From assembly GCA_009937445.1 (NCBI GenBank), contig JAACFM010000003.1:1-64000 (forward strand): a stretch of 64,000 bases of DNA, written 5' to 3'. The notes beneath the pieces were generated by a model that saw nothing but the letters and a program-made list of their open reading frames with translations, ran no database searches and had not been told where the DNA came from. The DNA is from Gammaproteobacteria bacterium (GTDB lineage: Bacteria > Pseudomonadota > Gammaproteobacteria > Steroidobacterales > Woeseiaceae). A program made the translations under genes and the position numbers. Positions 46,099 to 56,045 of this stretch are shown piece after piece; position 1 is the stretch's first letter, and each line of letters begins with the position of its first letter.

Positions 46099-48633
46099 AT
46101 GAAAACTTTAGCCAAGATTACAGGACTGATTGTTGCAATATCGTTGCTACCTGTCGCAACGGTCGTTGCGCAGGAAGGGGCAATAGAAGAGGTCGTCGTC
46201 ACCGCTCGTAAGCGCGATGAAAGCCTGCAGGAGGTTCCTATCGCGATAACTGCGTTTACGGAACAGACAATTCTAAAAGCGGGCATCGAGCGTCCGGCTG
46301 ATTTCATTTCGCTTATGCCGAACGTCACGATCGTGGATACGGCTAACGTCGGCGATACGCAGGTGAGCATCCGCGGCATTGTTTCTACCCGCGACGCTGA
46401 ATCAACCTTTGCCTACGTGGTGGATGGAGTACTCAGCACCAACCCCAACAGCTTTAATGAAGAACTGGTTGATGTTCAGCAGATCGAGGTTCTGAAAGGT
46501 CCACAGGGAGCGCTCTATGGACGTAACGCCGTGGCAGGTGCCGTGCTCGTAACGACGAAGGAACCTGGCGAAGAGTTCGAGGGTAGTGTTCAGGTTGGGA
46601 TCAGTGATCCTGATGAATACAAAGCGGCGTTTCGCGTTAGTGGGGGCTTGAGCGACAACGTGCGCGCTAGTTTGTCAGCGAGTTATCGAAACGCTGATGG
46701 CCACTATAAGAATACTTTCACGGGTCAGAGTGGCGTTGTCGACTTTCTCGAAGATACGACAATTCGAGCACGCGCAATTTTTACGCCGAACGAGAATTTG
46801 AAGATTGATGCTCGTCTGGGGCATTCCAAGGTTGAGGGTGGCGCGATCAACTTCAACGCCGGTTTCGCGATTCCTGATTTTGCTGCCGGATTTGCAGCGC
46901 CGAATTTCGACCAGGACGTAAATGATCTTGATTTTCGATACGTTTTCAACGTGCCGGGCGAAAACGAACAGGAAACAACCGATTTCGCTCTAAAAGCTGA
47001 CTGGGCCGCGGGTGATCTCGATATGACCGCGATCGTTTCCTATAATGAGCTTGACGAATATTTATTGTCGGACGGAACCAGCGCGACATTCTATGGTTAC
47101 GAACTGACGCCGCAATGCAACGCAGACCGGAATTTATATAATAATTTCCCGGCAGACTTCGGCGGCGCGGATCGAACCGATTTGTTTGGCGACTTTTTTA
47201 ACCCCTTCGGAATATTTCCGCAAGGCAACGGGATGTTTCCACCAGACAACGTGTTCGATTTTGAGGGCGTCTACGGGCCTTATACACCAACGGCCTGCGA
47301 CGGGTTTCAATATCAGGAACGCAATCAGTCGGATTTGAGCTTTGAATTACGAATCGCCTCGCCACAGGACAACGCCCTGCGCTGGATCGCGGGTATCTAC
47401 GCTGCCGAAATTGATCGTGAAGTTGTTGTCGCCTATGGCGCTGATCAGGGGCAGGGTTTCTTACGTCAACCCTATGTTCCGCCGGCCGGTCCGAACCCAA
47501 CCGACCTGTTGTTCTGGGACGACTTTGAAACCAGTGTCATCGCCGTATTCGGTGAACTCGCTTACGATATTTCGGATTCATTCGAATTATCGTTGGCATT
47601 GCGCTGGGATCAGGAAGATCGGAAAGTTAAGAACAAAGTGCCCAACGTTTCTGCGTCAGGGCTGAACATTAACAACGCGGCAGGCCCGATTAATCCCGGG
47701 TTCCTAACGAATCCAACTGGTATTCCGGACCGAAGCCGCAAGTTCGACCAACTACAGCCGAAACTGACCGCACTTTGGTCTGCGACCGACAATGTCAACG
47801 TGTATGCCAGTTACGGTATCGGTTTTCGCAGTGGCGGATTTAATTCACTCGGCAGTGCTGATTTGCTGAACCTATGGTTCAACACCGGATTTGGCGGAGC
47901 TGGCGAGGCTGTAGATGCGCAATTGGTCATTAGCGACGAATACGAAAAGGAAGTTTCCACCGCGTTCGAGGTTGGCATAAAAACTGATCTGCTGGATTCG
48001 CGTCTGCGTTTGAACGCGTCAGTGTTCAACACGGATGTCGAAGACAATCAGTTCTTTGAATTCTTCGCTGGCCCATTTGGCATTTTGCGTGTCGTTACGA
48101 CAATCGATGAACTGAATATCCAGGGATTCGAGGCGGATTTTGCCTGGCAGGCAAGCGATATGATTTCAGTGTTCGGCGGAATCGGATTGATGGACTCCGA
48201 GATCGAGAAGAACATCAATCGACCGCTATCAGTCGGCAATCCAGTGCCACAAGCGCCGGAAGAGACCTACAACCTGGGCGTGCAGTTCGATGTGCCGGTT
48301 GGCAATATGGACATGTACGTTCGCGCTGACTGGCAACATGTTGGGGAGATGTGGTTCCATACTTTGCAGACGGAAGAAGTCCCCAATATCTGGCGCGCAT
48401 TCGGTTTCGGTCCGGTATCGACTAATTTCTCCAAATCCAAGCGTGACGCTTACGACACGTTGAATCTGCGCATTGGTCTCGACGCGGAGTCCTGGTCGGT
48501 AACGGCCTGGGCACGCAACCTGACCGACGAGAAGTACCTGGAGGAAATTATTCCGGCGCCGGAATTCGGTGGCTCCTTCAACCATCAGGCTCGCGGAGCG
48601 ACGTATGGGCTGGATTTGCAGTATCGTTTCTAG
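46099..48633 (+). CDS. TonB-dependent outer-membrane receptor
   Basis: This 844-residue receptor has a signal peptide (cleavage near VVAQE, residue 27), the TonB box-like EEVVVTARKRDESLQEVPIA, a plug with VLKGPQGALYGRNAVAGAV, and a C-terminal 22-strand-type barrel ending in LDLQYRF with terminal Phe. Such receptors take up sidero- or carbon compounds with TonB/ExbBD energy. It begins 274 bp after the GntR gene and is followed, at 0 bp, by the isochorismatase-like hydrolase, so it probably imports the substrate of that pathway. The ligand is unknown. Confidence 0.92.
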   Translation: MKTLAKITGLIVAISLLPVATVVAQEGAIEEVVVTARKRDESLQEVPIAITAFTEQTILKAGIERPADFISLMPNVTIVDTANVGDTQVSIRGIVSTRDAESTFAYVVDGVLSTNPNSFNEELVDVQQIEVLKGPQGALYGRNAVAGAVLVTTKEPGEEFEGSVQVGISDPDEYKAAFRVSGGLSDNVRASLSASYRNADGHYKNTFTGQSGVVDFLEDTTIRARAIFTPNENLKIDARLGHSKVEGGAINFNAGFAIPDFAAGFAAPNFDQDVNDLDFRYVFNVPGENEQETTDFALKADWAAGDLDMTAIVSYNELDEYLLSDGTSATFYGYELTPQCNADRNLYNNFPADFGGADRTDLFGDFFNPFGIFPQGNGMFPPDNVFDFEGVYGPYTPTACDGFQYQERNQSDLSFELRIASPQDNALRWIAGIYAAEIDREVVVAYGADQGQGFLRQPYVPPAGPNPTDLLFWDDFETSVIAVFGELAYDISDSFELSLALRWDQEDRKVKNKVPNVSASGLNINNAAGPINPGFLTNPTGIPDRSRKFDQLQPKLTALWSATDNVNVYASYGIGFRSGGFNSLGSADLLNLWFNTGFGGAGEAVDAQLVISDEYEKEVSTAFEVGIKTDLLDSRLRLNASVFNTDVEDNQFFEFFAGPFGILRVVTTIDELNIQGFEADFAWQASDMISVFGGIGLMDSEIEKNINRPLSVGNPVPQAPEETYNLGVQFDVPVGNMDMYVRADWQHVGEMWFHTLQTEEVPNIWRAFGFGPVSTNFSKSKRDAYDTLNLRIGLDAESWSVTAWARNLTDEKYLEEIIPAPEFGGSFNHQARGATYGLDLQYRF

Positions 48634-49257
48634 ATGGCAGACGAGCTTAACGAGAATTACAAAGGCGCGTTCGACGGGAGTCTGGGATTTGGTGATAAGC
48701 CAGCCCTGATTCTCGTCGACCTCGTTCGAGCATACTTCGACAAGGACAGCTCATTGTATGCGGGAGTGGAGGATGCGCTCGCCTCAGCCATTCGCATCAG
48801 GGATGCTGCACGCGCGGCCGGCGTGAGCGTTATTTACACCAATGTCGTCTACAAAGAAGATGGCTCCGACGGTGGTGTGTTTTACCGCAAGGTTCCGGCA
48901 CTGAGCGCGTTCGTCAGAGGCAATCCACTGGGCGACTGGCCCGATGGCCTTGATCCAAGCGATGATGAGCTCGTTATCAGCAAGCAATACGCAAGTGCGT
49001 TCTTCGGAACGTCGTTGACACAAGCACTGAACGCGGAAGGCGTCGACACATTGATTATTACAGGCGTATCGACAAGTGGCTGTATTCGCGCGACCTGTGT
49101 CGACGCGATTTCCAGCGGCTTTATTCCCATCGTCGTCAGCGATGCCTGTGGTGATCGACATCAGGCACCGCACGACGCGAATCTTTTCGACATGAATGCC
49201 AAGTATGGCGATGTTGTTGACGAAGACGCCGTCATCAAATACCTGCAGGACCTATGA
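48634..49257 (+). CDS. isochorismatase-superfamily hydrolase, N-carbamoylsarcosine amidase-like
   Basis: This 207-residue cytoplasmic enzyme shows the cysteine-hydrolase triad of the family: Asp in ALILVDLVRAYFD, Lys in VISKQYASAFFGT and nucleophile Cys in ITGVSTSGCIRATCVDA. The STSGCIRAT and PHDANLFDMNAKYGDVV strings are those of N-carbamoylsarcosine amidohydrolases rather than isochorismatases. It would split an N-carbamoyl compound to amine, CO2 and ammonia. The ATG follows the TonB receptor stop directly; the stop overlaps the next start by 4 bp. Confidence 0.88.
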   Translation: MADELNENYKGAFDGSLGFGDKPALILVDLVRAYFDKDSSLYAGVEDALASAIRIRDAARAAGVSVIYTNVVYKEDGSDGGVFYRKVPALSAFVRGNPLGDWPDGLDPSDDELVISKQYASAFFGTSLTQALNAEGVDTLIITGVSTSGCIRATCVDAISSGFIPIVVSDACGDRHQAPHDANLFDMNAKYGDVVDEDAVIKYLQDL

Positions 49258-50165
49258 GTACCAAAGAAATCAAAATAGTTGAAGTTGGGCCTCGCGATGG
49301 ACTGCAAAGCGAGCCGAAGATTCTGCCGACGGATAGCAAAGTATTGTTCATCACGAAGGCGATCGAAGCCGGAATACGACGTCTGGAAGTCGCCAGTTTT
49401 GTGCACCCTAAATTGGTGCCGCAAATGGCGGATGCCGAGGCCGTGATAGAAAAACTACCGGTGATCAATGGTGTTTCCTATATCGGATTGATCATGAACG
49501 AGCGCGGCCTGGATCGTGCTTTGACAACCAAGATCAACGAAATTGGAATGGTGGTTGTCGCCAGCGACACCTACAACCGCAAGAATCAAGGCGTAGGCAC
49601 AGACGACTCCGTCGCTGCATGGCACGCGATCGGCGCACGTGCGAGGGCAAACGGATTGCGCGCCAACGTAATGATCTCCTCAGCCTTCGGATGTCCTTAC
49701 GAAGGCGAAGTCAAAGTCGAGCGCGTTATCGAACTGGCAAAACAGGTCGTTGAGTCCGAGCCGGCCGAGCTCGGTATTGCAGATAGCATCGGCGTTGCAG
49801 TTCCGAACCAGGTTGCCGACTTGCTGGGGCGCGTTGCCGAAGTGGCGGGCGACATACCGTTACGTTGTCACTTCCACAATACTCGCAACACGGGTCTCGC
49901 AAATGCGCAGGCTGCGGTAGAAGTCGGCGTGACCTATCTCGATGCGAGTATTGGTGGAATTGGTGGCTGTCCATTCGCGCCGGCGGCGACCGGGAATATC
50001 CCGACAGATGATCTTCTCTACATGCTGGACAGGTCTGGCGTGCATACGGGTGTCGACCTGGACAAGATTATCGCGATCAGCGGCTGGCTCGAAGAAGAAC
50101 TGGGCCGGAGCGTTCCCGCATTGCTGCCCAAAGCCGGCGGGTTTCCGACAGGCCGGCCGGCCTGA
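49254..50165 (+). CDS. mvaB: hydroxymethylglutaryl-CoA lyase-like enzyme
   Basis: This 303-residue TIM-barrel protein has the HMGL signature near the start (VEVGPRDGLQSEPKILPT), the substrate Asp/His sets in LEVASFVHPKLVPQMADAE and CHFHNTRNTGLANAQAAVE, and GIGGCPFAPAATGN with the catalytic Cys (GGCPFAP). Members cleave 3-hydroxy-3-methylglutaryl-CoA or related acyl-CoAs. Pairing with a class III CoA-transferase suggests cleavage of an activated acid from this cluster. Confidence 0.92.
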   Translation: MSTKEIKIVEVGPRDGLQSEPKILPTDSKVLFITKAIEAGIRRLEVASFVHPKLVPQMADAEAVIEKLPVINGVSYIGLIMNERGLDRALTTKINEIGMVVVASDTYNRKNQGVGTDDSVAAWHAIGARARANGLRANVMISSAFGCPYEGEVKVERVIELAKQVVESEPAELGIADSIGVAVPNQVADLLGRVAEVAGDIPLRCHFHNTRNTGLANAQAAVEVGVTYLDASIGGIGGCPFAPAATGNIPTDDLLYMLDRSGVHTGVDLDKIIAISGWLEEELGRSVPALLPKAGGFPTGRPA

Positions 50166-50181
50166 GCATCGAAGAGCATTA

Positions 50182-50544
50182 ATGCCAGCTTCTCGAATTC
50201 ACCATGTCAATTTCGTCGTCGAAAATCTCGACGAGGCGATGCCGCGCTTTGAGGCGACTCTTGGGCTGGCCCCCTTTGAAGTAGTCGACCATGCGCCACG
50301 CGGTGCGCGAATCGCTCGCAGCAAACTGGGTGAAAGCTGGTTCGTATTGGTCGCTCCATATGACCCTGAGTCGGTGCCGGGCCGGTATCTGTCTACCCAT
50401 GGTGAGGGATTTTTCCTGTTGTCCCTGGCGACCGACGATTCTCATGAATGGCGAGACGGTATCCTCAACTGGCAGGTAGCTGACATAGGGGATATCAACG
50501 GCGCGTCCTTTCAGGTGACAAAAGAGACTCGGAAAGAATTCTGA
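50182..50544 (+). CDS. VOC-superfamily (glyoxalase-like) protein
   Basis: This 120-residue protein starts at ATG 50182 (MPASRIHHVNFVVENLDEAM) with a GAAGAG site upstream. The beta-alpha-beta-beta-beta fold matches methylmalonyl-CoA epimerase and other small VOC proteins (RIHHVNFVVENLDEAMPRFEATLGL). Metal-ligand His and Glu are partly present (HHVNF at the start, GEGFFLLSLA later). It is the last gene of the cluster. Epimerase or isomerase activity on an acyl-CoA is plausible but unproven. Confidence 0.75.
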   Translation: MPASRIHHVNFVVENLDEAMPRFEATLGLAPFEVVDHAPRGARIARSKLGESWFVLVAPYDPESVPGRYLSTHGEGFFLLSLATDDSHEWRDGILNWQVADIGDINGASFQVTKETRKEF

Positions 50545-50621
50545 CGGGAATCCGCTATTGTTTTGTCTTGGGCGTGGAATCAGTATAATCGAGCGCTATC
50601 GTTAGTCGCTTTGAGTTTTCA

Positions 50622-50837
50622 TTGGAAACGTCTCTCCTGGATCAGGGAATTACGCTCATGCTGGTTGGCATGGGTACAGTTTTCGTATTTCTGACCGTAT
50701 TGGTGATAGGCATGTCAATGATGTCGGCCATTGCAATGCGGTTTATGCCCGGAATGACTGACGTCGACGCCACGGACGAAGAGATCGCTGCCATCACGGC
50801 AGCGATTGCGCAATATAGAAACCACACAAAGAAATAG
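50622..50837 (+). CDS. oadG: oxaloacetate decarboxylase gamma subunit
   Basis: This 71-residue protein has one membrane helix (ITLMLVGMGTVFVFLTVLVIGMSMM) followed by an acidic stretch and ends EEIAAITAAIAQYRNHTKK, the OadG pattern. TTG 50622 is used as start; ATG 50658 would remove the N-terminal METSLLDQG that other OadG proteins have. It is followed by oadA at 6 bp and oadB, the usual gamma-alpha-beta order. Confidence 0.85.
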   Translation: METSLLDQGITLMLVGMGTVFVFLTVLVIGMSMMSAIAMRFMPGMTDVDATDEEIAAITAAIAQYRNHTKK

Positions 50838-50843
50838 CATCAC

Positions 50844-52607
50844 ATGACTAACAAAAAACCACTTGGCATTACCGAGTTGGTGCTGCGTGACGCGCACCAA
50901 AGCCTGCTTGCTACCCGCATGCGTATTGAGGATATGTTGCCGATCGCTGGCAAACTGGATCAGGTTGGTTACTGGTCAATGGAGTCCTGGGGTGGGGCGA
51001 CCTTTGATTCCTGCATTCGCTACCTGGGGGAAGACCCGTGGGAGCGAATAAGGCTCCTGAAGGCTGCGATGCCGAACACGCCACAACAGATGTTGTTTCG
51101 GGGACAGAACATCCTCGGATACCGCCACTATGCAGATGACCTTGTCGACAAGTTTGTAGAACGATGCGCGATCAACGGTGTTGATGTATTTCGAATCTTT
51201 GATGCTTTGAATGATCTGAGAAACCTCGAAACAGCGATCAAGGCTACGTTGGCTGTCGATAAACACGCGCAAGGCACGATGTCCTATACGGTCAGTCATG
51301 TGCATACCGTCGACCTGTGGGTCGATATGGGTAAGCGCATCGAAGACATGGGCGCGCACTCGATTTGTATTAAGGACATGGCCGGCCTGTTGCGACCGTA
51401 TGTTGCCTACGAACTGGTCAGCAGGCTCAAGGCGTCGGTCGATATTCCGATTCACATGCAATGTCATGCGACGACCGGACTGTCGACTGCGACCTATCTC
51501 AAGTCAATTGAGGCTGGCATCGACAACATTGATACAGCGGTGTCGTCGATGAGCATGACTTATGGTCATTCGCCGACCGAGTCGCTCGTAGCAACGCTCG
51601 AGGGAACGGATAGAGACACCGGTCTCGATGTCATTCTCATCGAGGAGATTGCGGCGTATTTTCGCGAGGTCCGCAAGAAATACGCCAAGTTCGAGGGTTC
51701 ACTGCGTGGTGTAGATTCGAGGATTCTTGTCGCGCAGGTGCCGGGCGGAATGTTGACGAATCTGGAAAATCAGTTACGTGAACAAAATGCCAGCGAGAAA
51801 ATCGATGCAGTGCTGGACGAGATTCCGCGAGTTCGCGAGGACTTGGGAATGCTGCCGCTGGTGACCCCGACGTCACAGATTGTTGGAACACAAGCCGTCA
51901 TAAATGTGCTTTCGGGATCGCGCTACGCAACGATCACAAAGGAAACGGCTGGAGTCCTGAAGGGCGAGTACGGGGAAACACCGCTGCCGGTCAATGCAGA
52001 GTTGCAGGCGAAAGTGCTTGAGGGTGTGGATCCGATAACGTGTCGGCCCGCTGATCTGTTGGAGCCTGAACTTGCGGCGCAGACCGAGGAACTGAAGAGA
52101 ATCGCCGGCGAAAAGAACATCCAGCTGGCCGATGCCGTCGTTGATGACGTATTGACCTACGCGTTGTTCCCGCAGATCGGTACGAAGTTTCTTGAGAATC
52201 GCAATAACCCCGACGCGTTCGAGCCCGCACCAACCGGGGAGCCGGAGCAGGTCGCTGCTCCCAGTGTTGCCTCTGCCGGTGGCACGGGCGTTTATTCGGT
52301 TCGCGTCAATGGTAAGCCTTTCACTGTCGAGGTTGCGGAGAGCGGGCAGCTTGCGGCTGTCGCTGCGGCACCTGCAGCGGCGTCATCAGGATCTGGTGAA
52401 ACCGTCAAAGCCGTGTTGGCCGGCAATATTTTCACAGTGCATGTCTCACCAGGCACGGTTGTGAAGAAGAACGACCCCTTGCTTGTGGTTGAAGCAATGA
52501 AGATGGAAACCATGGTCAGCGCGCCATGCGCTGGTACTGTCAGTGAGGTCTTCGTCACACAAGGCGATGCCGTATCAGTGGGTGATCCACTGGTTGCCAT
52601 TAGTTAG
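50844..52607 (+). CDS. oadA: oxaloacetate decarboxylase alpha subunit, biotin-containing
   Basis: This 587-residue protein begins with the carboxyltransferase domain ([42 protein letters not shown]), followed by the association domain and, after a Pro/Ala-rich linker, a biotinyl domain whose EAMKMETM carries the acceptor Lys553. It transfers the carboxyl group of oxaloacetate to biotin; OadB then decarboxylates and pumps Na+. Confidence 0.96.
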   Translation: MTNKKPLGITELVLRDAHQSLLATRMRIEDMLPIAGKLDQVGYWSMESWGGATFDSCIRYLGEDPWERIRLLKAAMPNTPQQMLFRGQNILGYRHYADDLVDKFVERCAINGVDVFRIFDALNDLRNLETAIKATLAVDKHAQGTMSYTVSHVHTVDLWVDMGKRIEDMGAHSICIKDMAGLLRPYVAYELVSRLKASVDIPIHMQCHATTGLSTATYLKSIEAGIDNIDTAVSSMSMTYGHSPTESLVATLEGTDRDTGLDVILIEEIAAYFREVRKKYAKFEGSLRGVDSRILVAQVPGGMLTNLENQLREQNASEKIDAVLDEIPRVREDLGMLPLVTPTSQIVGTQAVINVLSGSRYATITKETAGVLKGEYGETPLPVNAELQAKVLEGVDPITCRPADLLEPELAAQTEELKRIAGEKNIQLADAVVDDVLTYALFPQIGTKFLENRNNPDAFEPAPTGEPEQVAAPSVASAGGTGVYSVRVNGKPFTVEVAESGQLAAVAAAPAAASSGSGETVKAVLAGNIFTVHVSPGTVVKKNDPLLVVEAMKMETMVSAPCAGTVSEVFVTQGDAVSVGDPLVAIS

Positions 52608-52610
52608 ACA

Positions 52611-53741
52611 ATGGATCTAATCAGACAAATATGGACCGAGTCTGGTATCTACCAGATCAGCGGCGGGCAAATCGCGATGATTGCGGTGTGTCTGTTGTTG
52701 TTATACCTGGGCATCGTTAAGAAATTCGAACCGCTACTCCTGGTGACGATCGGTTTCGGTGGGTTGCTCAGTAATATTCCTGGCGTAGAGATCGCGACAG
52801 GCAACGGGTTATTGCATCTTGCTTATGAAGTCGGGATCGAAACCGGTGCGTTTCCGCTGATCATTTTTATGGGCGTTGGCGCGCTCACGGATTTCGGTCC
52901 GTTGTTGGCGAATCCGAAAACCCTGTTTCTGGGCGCCGCAGCACAGTTCGGAATTTTTGCGACGTTGTTAGGCGCGCTGGGTCTGACCCAACTCGGCCTG
53001 ATGGATTTTTCACTTCGTGAAGCCGCGGCCATTGGAATAATTGGTGGCGCTGACGGTCCGACGGCGATTTACGTTGCCGGCAAGCTCGCGCCGCATTTGT
53101 TGGGCGCTATCGCGGTAGCCGCATACTCGTACATGGCTTTGGTGCCTTTGATCCAGCCGCCCATAATGAGACTGTTGACGACCGAGGCCGAACGCCAGAT
53201 CGAGATGGTTCAGCTTCGCGAAGTGTCAAAAGTCGAACGGGTTGTCTTCCCGCTGTTGCTGTTGCTGCTGGTCGCCTTGTTATTGCCGTCGGCCGCACCG
53301 TTACTCGGGATGTTGTGTTTCGGTAACTTGATGCGCGAGTGCGGCGTCGTTGATCGCCTGTCAGACACCACGCAGAACGCATTGATCAATATCGTGACTA
53401 TTTTTCTTGGATTGGCCGTTGGCTCCAAACTCGGCGCTGAGCAGTTCCTCGACTGGAGCACCTTGAGCATTCTCATTCTCGGCATGGTGGCGTTTTCCAT
53501 CGGCACCGCAAGTGGGCTATTGATGGGCAAGTTGATGAACAGGTTGTCGAGCACGCCAATCAACCCACTGATCGGTGCGGCGGGCGTTTCAGCCGTGCCC
53601 ATGGCCGCGCGTGTTGCCAATAAAGTCGGACTGGAAGCTAACCCACAAAACATTCTCCTGATGCACGCGATGGGCCCGAACGTTGCCGGTGTTATCGGCT
53701 CGGCGGTCGCCGCCGGTATCATGATAATGTTCGCGTCCTGA
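52611..53741 (+). CDS. oadB: oxaloacetate decarboxylase beta subunit, Na+ pump
   Basis: This 376-residue membrane protein has about nine helices and the OadB motifs [38 protein letters not shown] and [18 protein letters not shown]. Asp in GGADGPT is the conserved Na+-linked residue. It decarboxylates biotin-CO2 and exports Na+. It starts 3 bp after oadA. Confidence 0.96.
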   Translation: MDLIRQIWTESGIYQISGGQIAMIAVCLLLLYLGIVKKFEPLLLVTIGFGGLLSNIPGVEIATGNGLLHLAYEVGIETGAFPLIIFMGVGALTDFGPLLANPKTLFLGAAAQFGIFATLLGALGLTQLGLMDFSLREAAAIGIIGGADGPTAIYVAGKLAPHLLGAIAVAAYSYMALVPLIQPPIMRLLTTEAERQIEMVQLREVSKVERVVFPLLLLLLVALLLPSAAPLLGMLCFGNLMRECGVVDRLSDTTQNALINIVTIFLGLAVGSKLGAEQFLDWSTLSILILGMVAFSIGTASGLLMGKLMNRLSSTPINPLIGAAGVSAVPMAARVANKVGLEANPQNILLMHAMGPNVAGVIGSAVAAGIMIMFAS

Positions 53742-53775
53742 ACACCATCACCGAACAGACACTGGAAGCGTAGCG

Positions 53776-54624
53776 ATGTCCTTATCCATAGTGATTCCGG
53801 CAAAAAATGAAAGCGGTGCTATCGGAACGGTAGTTACAACGGCGCTGGAGCAATTTCCGGACGCCGAGGTTATCGTTGTGGATGATGGTTCCACTGACGA
53901 TACGGCAAAAGTCGCCGCAGACGCAGGTGCAAAAGTCGTCAGCCACCCGGAAAGTCTCGGCAATGGCGCCGCTGTGAAATCCGGCGCAAGAGCGGCGACC
54001 GGTGACCGCATCGCGTTCATGGATGGCGATGGTCAGCACGACGCCCGCGAACTGGTCCCGCTGATCAAGCGTCTGGACGAGGGCTTCGAAATGGCCATCG
54101 GTGCGAGGAACACCGGATCCCATGCGAATGTTGGTCGGCTGTTTGCCAACGGTTTGTACAACGGTATCGCATCGATAATGAGTGGCCGGAAGATACTCGA
54201 TCTGACGTCTGGGTTTCGCGTTGCCAGAGCCGAAAAATTCAAGCAGTTTTTGTACTTGCTGCCGAACGGATTTTCCTACCCGACAACCATCACGATGGCG
54301 TTTTTGCGCAGCGGCTACCCAATTACCTTCGAACCGATTTCTGCCGCCAAACGGGTCGGAAAAAGCCACATCCGTCCGCTACGGGACGGCGTTCGCTTCA
54401 TGATTATCATCTTTAAGGTTGCGACGCTGTACTCGCCACTGAAAATATTCCTGCCAGCCAGTGGCTTGTTTTTCGCGACTGGCTTGGGCTATTACGCCTA
54501 TACCTATGTCACTATGGGCCGCTTCACGAACATGAGCATGTTGCTGTTCAGCGCTTCGGTGATCATTTTTCTGATCGGTCTGATTTCAGAACAGATTACT
54601 GCGCTGACCTACAGTCGATCCTGA
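53776..54624 (+). CDS. family 2 glycosyltransferase, dolichyl-phosphate mannose synthase-like
   Basis: This 282-residue protein has the GT2 fold (SLSIVIPAKNESGAIGTVVTTAL, VIVVDDGSTDDT, FMDGDGQHD with the DXD-type acid residues, SGFRVARA) and two C-terminal membrane helices (residues about 225-270). The layout matches prenyl-phosphate sugar transferases such as DPM1/ArnC-type that load a lipid carrier. The sugar and acceptor are unknown; no polysaccharide genes lie nearby. Its end is 6 bp from the convergent M20 gene. Confidence 0.9.
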   Translation: MSLSIVIPAKNESGAIGTVVTTALEQFPDAEVIVVDDGSTDDTAKVAADAGAKVVSHPESLGNGAAVKSGARAATGDRIAFMDGDGQHDARELVPLIKRLDEGFEMAIGARNTGSHANVGRLFANGLYNGIASIMSGRKILDLTSGFRVARAEKFKQFLYLLPNGFSYPTTITMAFLRSGYPITFEPISAAKRVGKSHIRPLRDGVRFMIIIFKVATLYSPLKIFLPASGLFFATGLGYYAYTYVTMGRFTNMSMLLFSASVIIFLIGLISEQITALTYSRS

Positions 54625-54630
54625 TACGGC

Positions 54631-56037
54631 CTACCGGTTGTAGTGATCCTCAAGTACCTGGGCGACGCAACTGGTCAGTCGTTTGCCGGTCTCAATGTGC
54701 AGGAATTCATTCGGTCCATGAGCGTTTGATTTTGGACCAAGCAATCCCGTGATCAAAAACTGAGCTGCGGGGAAGCGCTCTCCGAGCATACCCATGAACG
54801 GAATAGTTCCGCCGGTGCCCATGTACATGGACGGCTTGCCGAAAAACGCATCGGACGCTTTGTGCATTGAGGCCTCCAGCCAGCCAGCAACCTCGGGCGC
54901 GTTCCAGCCAGCCATCGTTGATTCAACTTCGAACGAGACTTTGGCGAGTGGTGGCTTGTCTGCCTCTAACGCGGACTTGACCGCTTCTGCTGCATCGTCG
55001 GCATTGCACGTTGGCGGCAGCCGGAACGACAGTTTTAGTTTTGTATACGGCAACAGCACGTTGCCGGCGTCAATCATCGCCGGCATGCCTTCGGCGCCCG
55101 TAACAGCCAAGGTGGCCTGCCAGGTATTGTTCAGCAATATCTCAGTGTGAGACTCGCTGGGTGATGGGTTTTCAACGGCCCACGGGAATTTTTCATAGGT
55201 TAGTTCCTGCAACGTCTGTGCAGCGTGTTGAGCTTGCTCCAGACGTTGCTGCGGGATATCAACATGTAAGGCGTCGAGACGAATCTTCCCGTTGCTTTCA
55301 TCCTCAATTCGGCTAATCAACTGTCGTGCCGTACGAAAACTCGAGGGAACTACACCACTGGCTGTGCCTGAATGCACGCCTTCAGTCAGCACGTCGACTC
55401 GCAACGAGCCGGTCAAATTGCCACGCAGAGATGTCGTGCACCAGAGCTGATCATAGTTGCCGCATTCGGCATCAAGGCACACCACGAGATCGGGTGATCC
55501 TATGCGGTCTTCGAGCAAGTCGATGTAGTAAGGCAGATCGAAGCTGCCACTTTCTTCACAGCCTTCGATCAGCACCACGCAATGAGCGTGCGGTATGCCT
55601 TGCTCCTGCAGCGCGCGAATAGCGGTCAAAGAGCCGAACGTTGCATAGCCGTCATCGGCGCCGCCGCGACCGTATAACTTGCCGTCCTTGATGACCGGCG
55701 TCCACGGATCCAGATCGTCATCCCAACCGCTGAACTCCGGCTGTTTGTCGTAGTGACCGTACAGCAAGACGATGTCGTCGGAGTCGCCCGGAATGTCGAT
55801 GAACAACAATGGCGTGCGACCTTCGATTCGCACCACCTCGATCGACATGTCCTTTATCGGTTGTCTCTTGCACCAGGCCTCGAGCATGACCACGGCCTGA
55901 TCCATGTGGCCGTTCTTTTCCCAGTCCGGATCGAAGATGGGCGACTTGTTCGGAACTTTGATGTAGTCGGATATCTCGGGGATGATTTCGGTGTCCCACA
56001 TATTACTGACGAAAGCAGCGGTCTTATTGTTGTCCAT
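54631..56037 (-). CDS. M20-family metallopeptidase
   Basis: This 468-residue protein has the M20 di-zinc set: LLYGHYDKQPE (first His), Asp in GRGGADDGYA, Glu pair in LIEGCEESGS, a later Asp in CLDAECGNY and His in NAHGPNEFLHIETG. The dimerisation domain lies between about residues 210 and 330. The family includes CNDP-type dipeptidases and aminoacylases, and the sequence is closest in layout to cytosolic non-specific dipeptidases. No signal peptide. It is followed by the MBL gene upstream with a 8-bp gap. Confidence 0.92.
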   Translation of the reverse strand: MDNNKTAAFVSNMWDTEIIPEISDYIKVPNKSPIFDPDWEKNGHMDQAVVMLEAWCKRQPIKDMSIEVVRIEGRTPLLFIDIPGDSDDIVLLYGHYDKQPEFSGWDDDLDPWTPVIKDGKLYGRGGADDGYATFGSLTAIRALQEQGIPHAHCVVLIEGCEESGSFDLPYYIDLLEDRIGSPDLVVCLDAECGNYDQLWCTTSLRGNLTGSLRVDVLTEGVHSGTASGVVPSSFRTARQLISRIEDESNGKIRLDALHVDIPQQRLEQAQHAAQTLQELTYEKFPWAVENPSPSESHTEILLNNTWQATLAVTGAEGMPAMIDAGNVLLPYTKLKLSFRLPPTCNADDAAEAVKSALEADKPPLAKVSFEVESTMAGWNAPEVAGWLEASMHKASDAFFGKPSMYMGTGGTIPFMGMLGERFPAAQFLITGLLGPKSNAHGPNEFLHIETGKRLTSCVAQVLEDHYNR

Positions 56038-56045
56038 AGTCTTGT

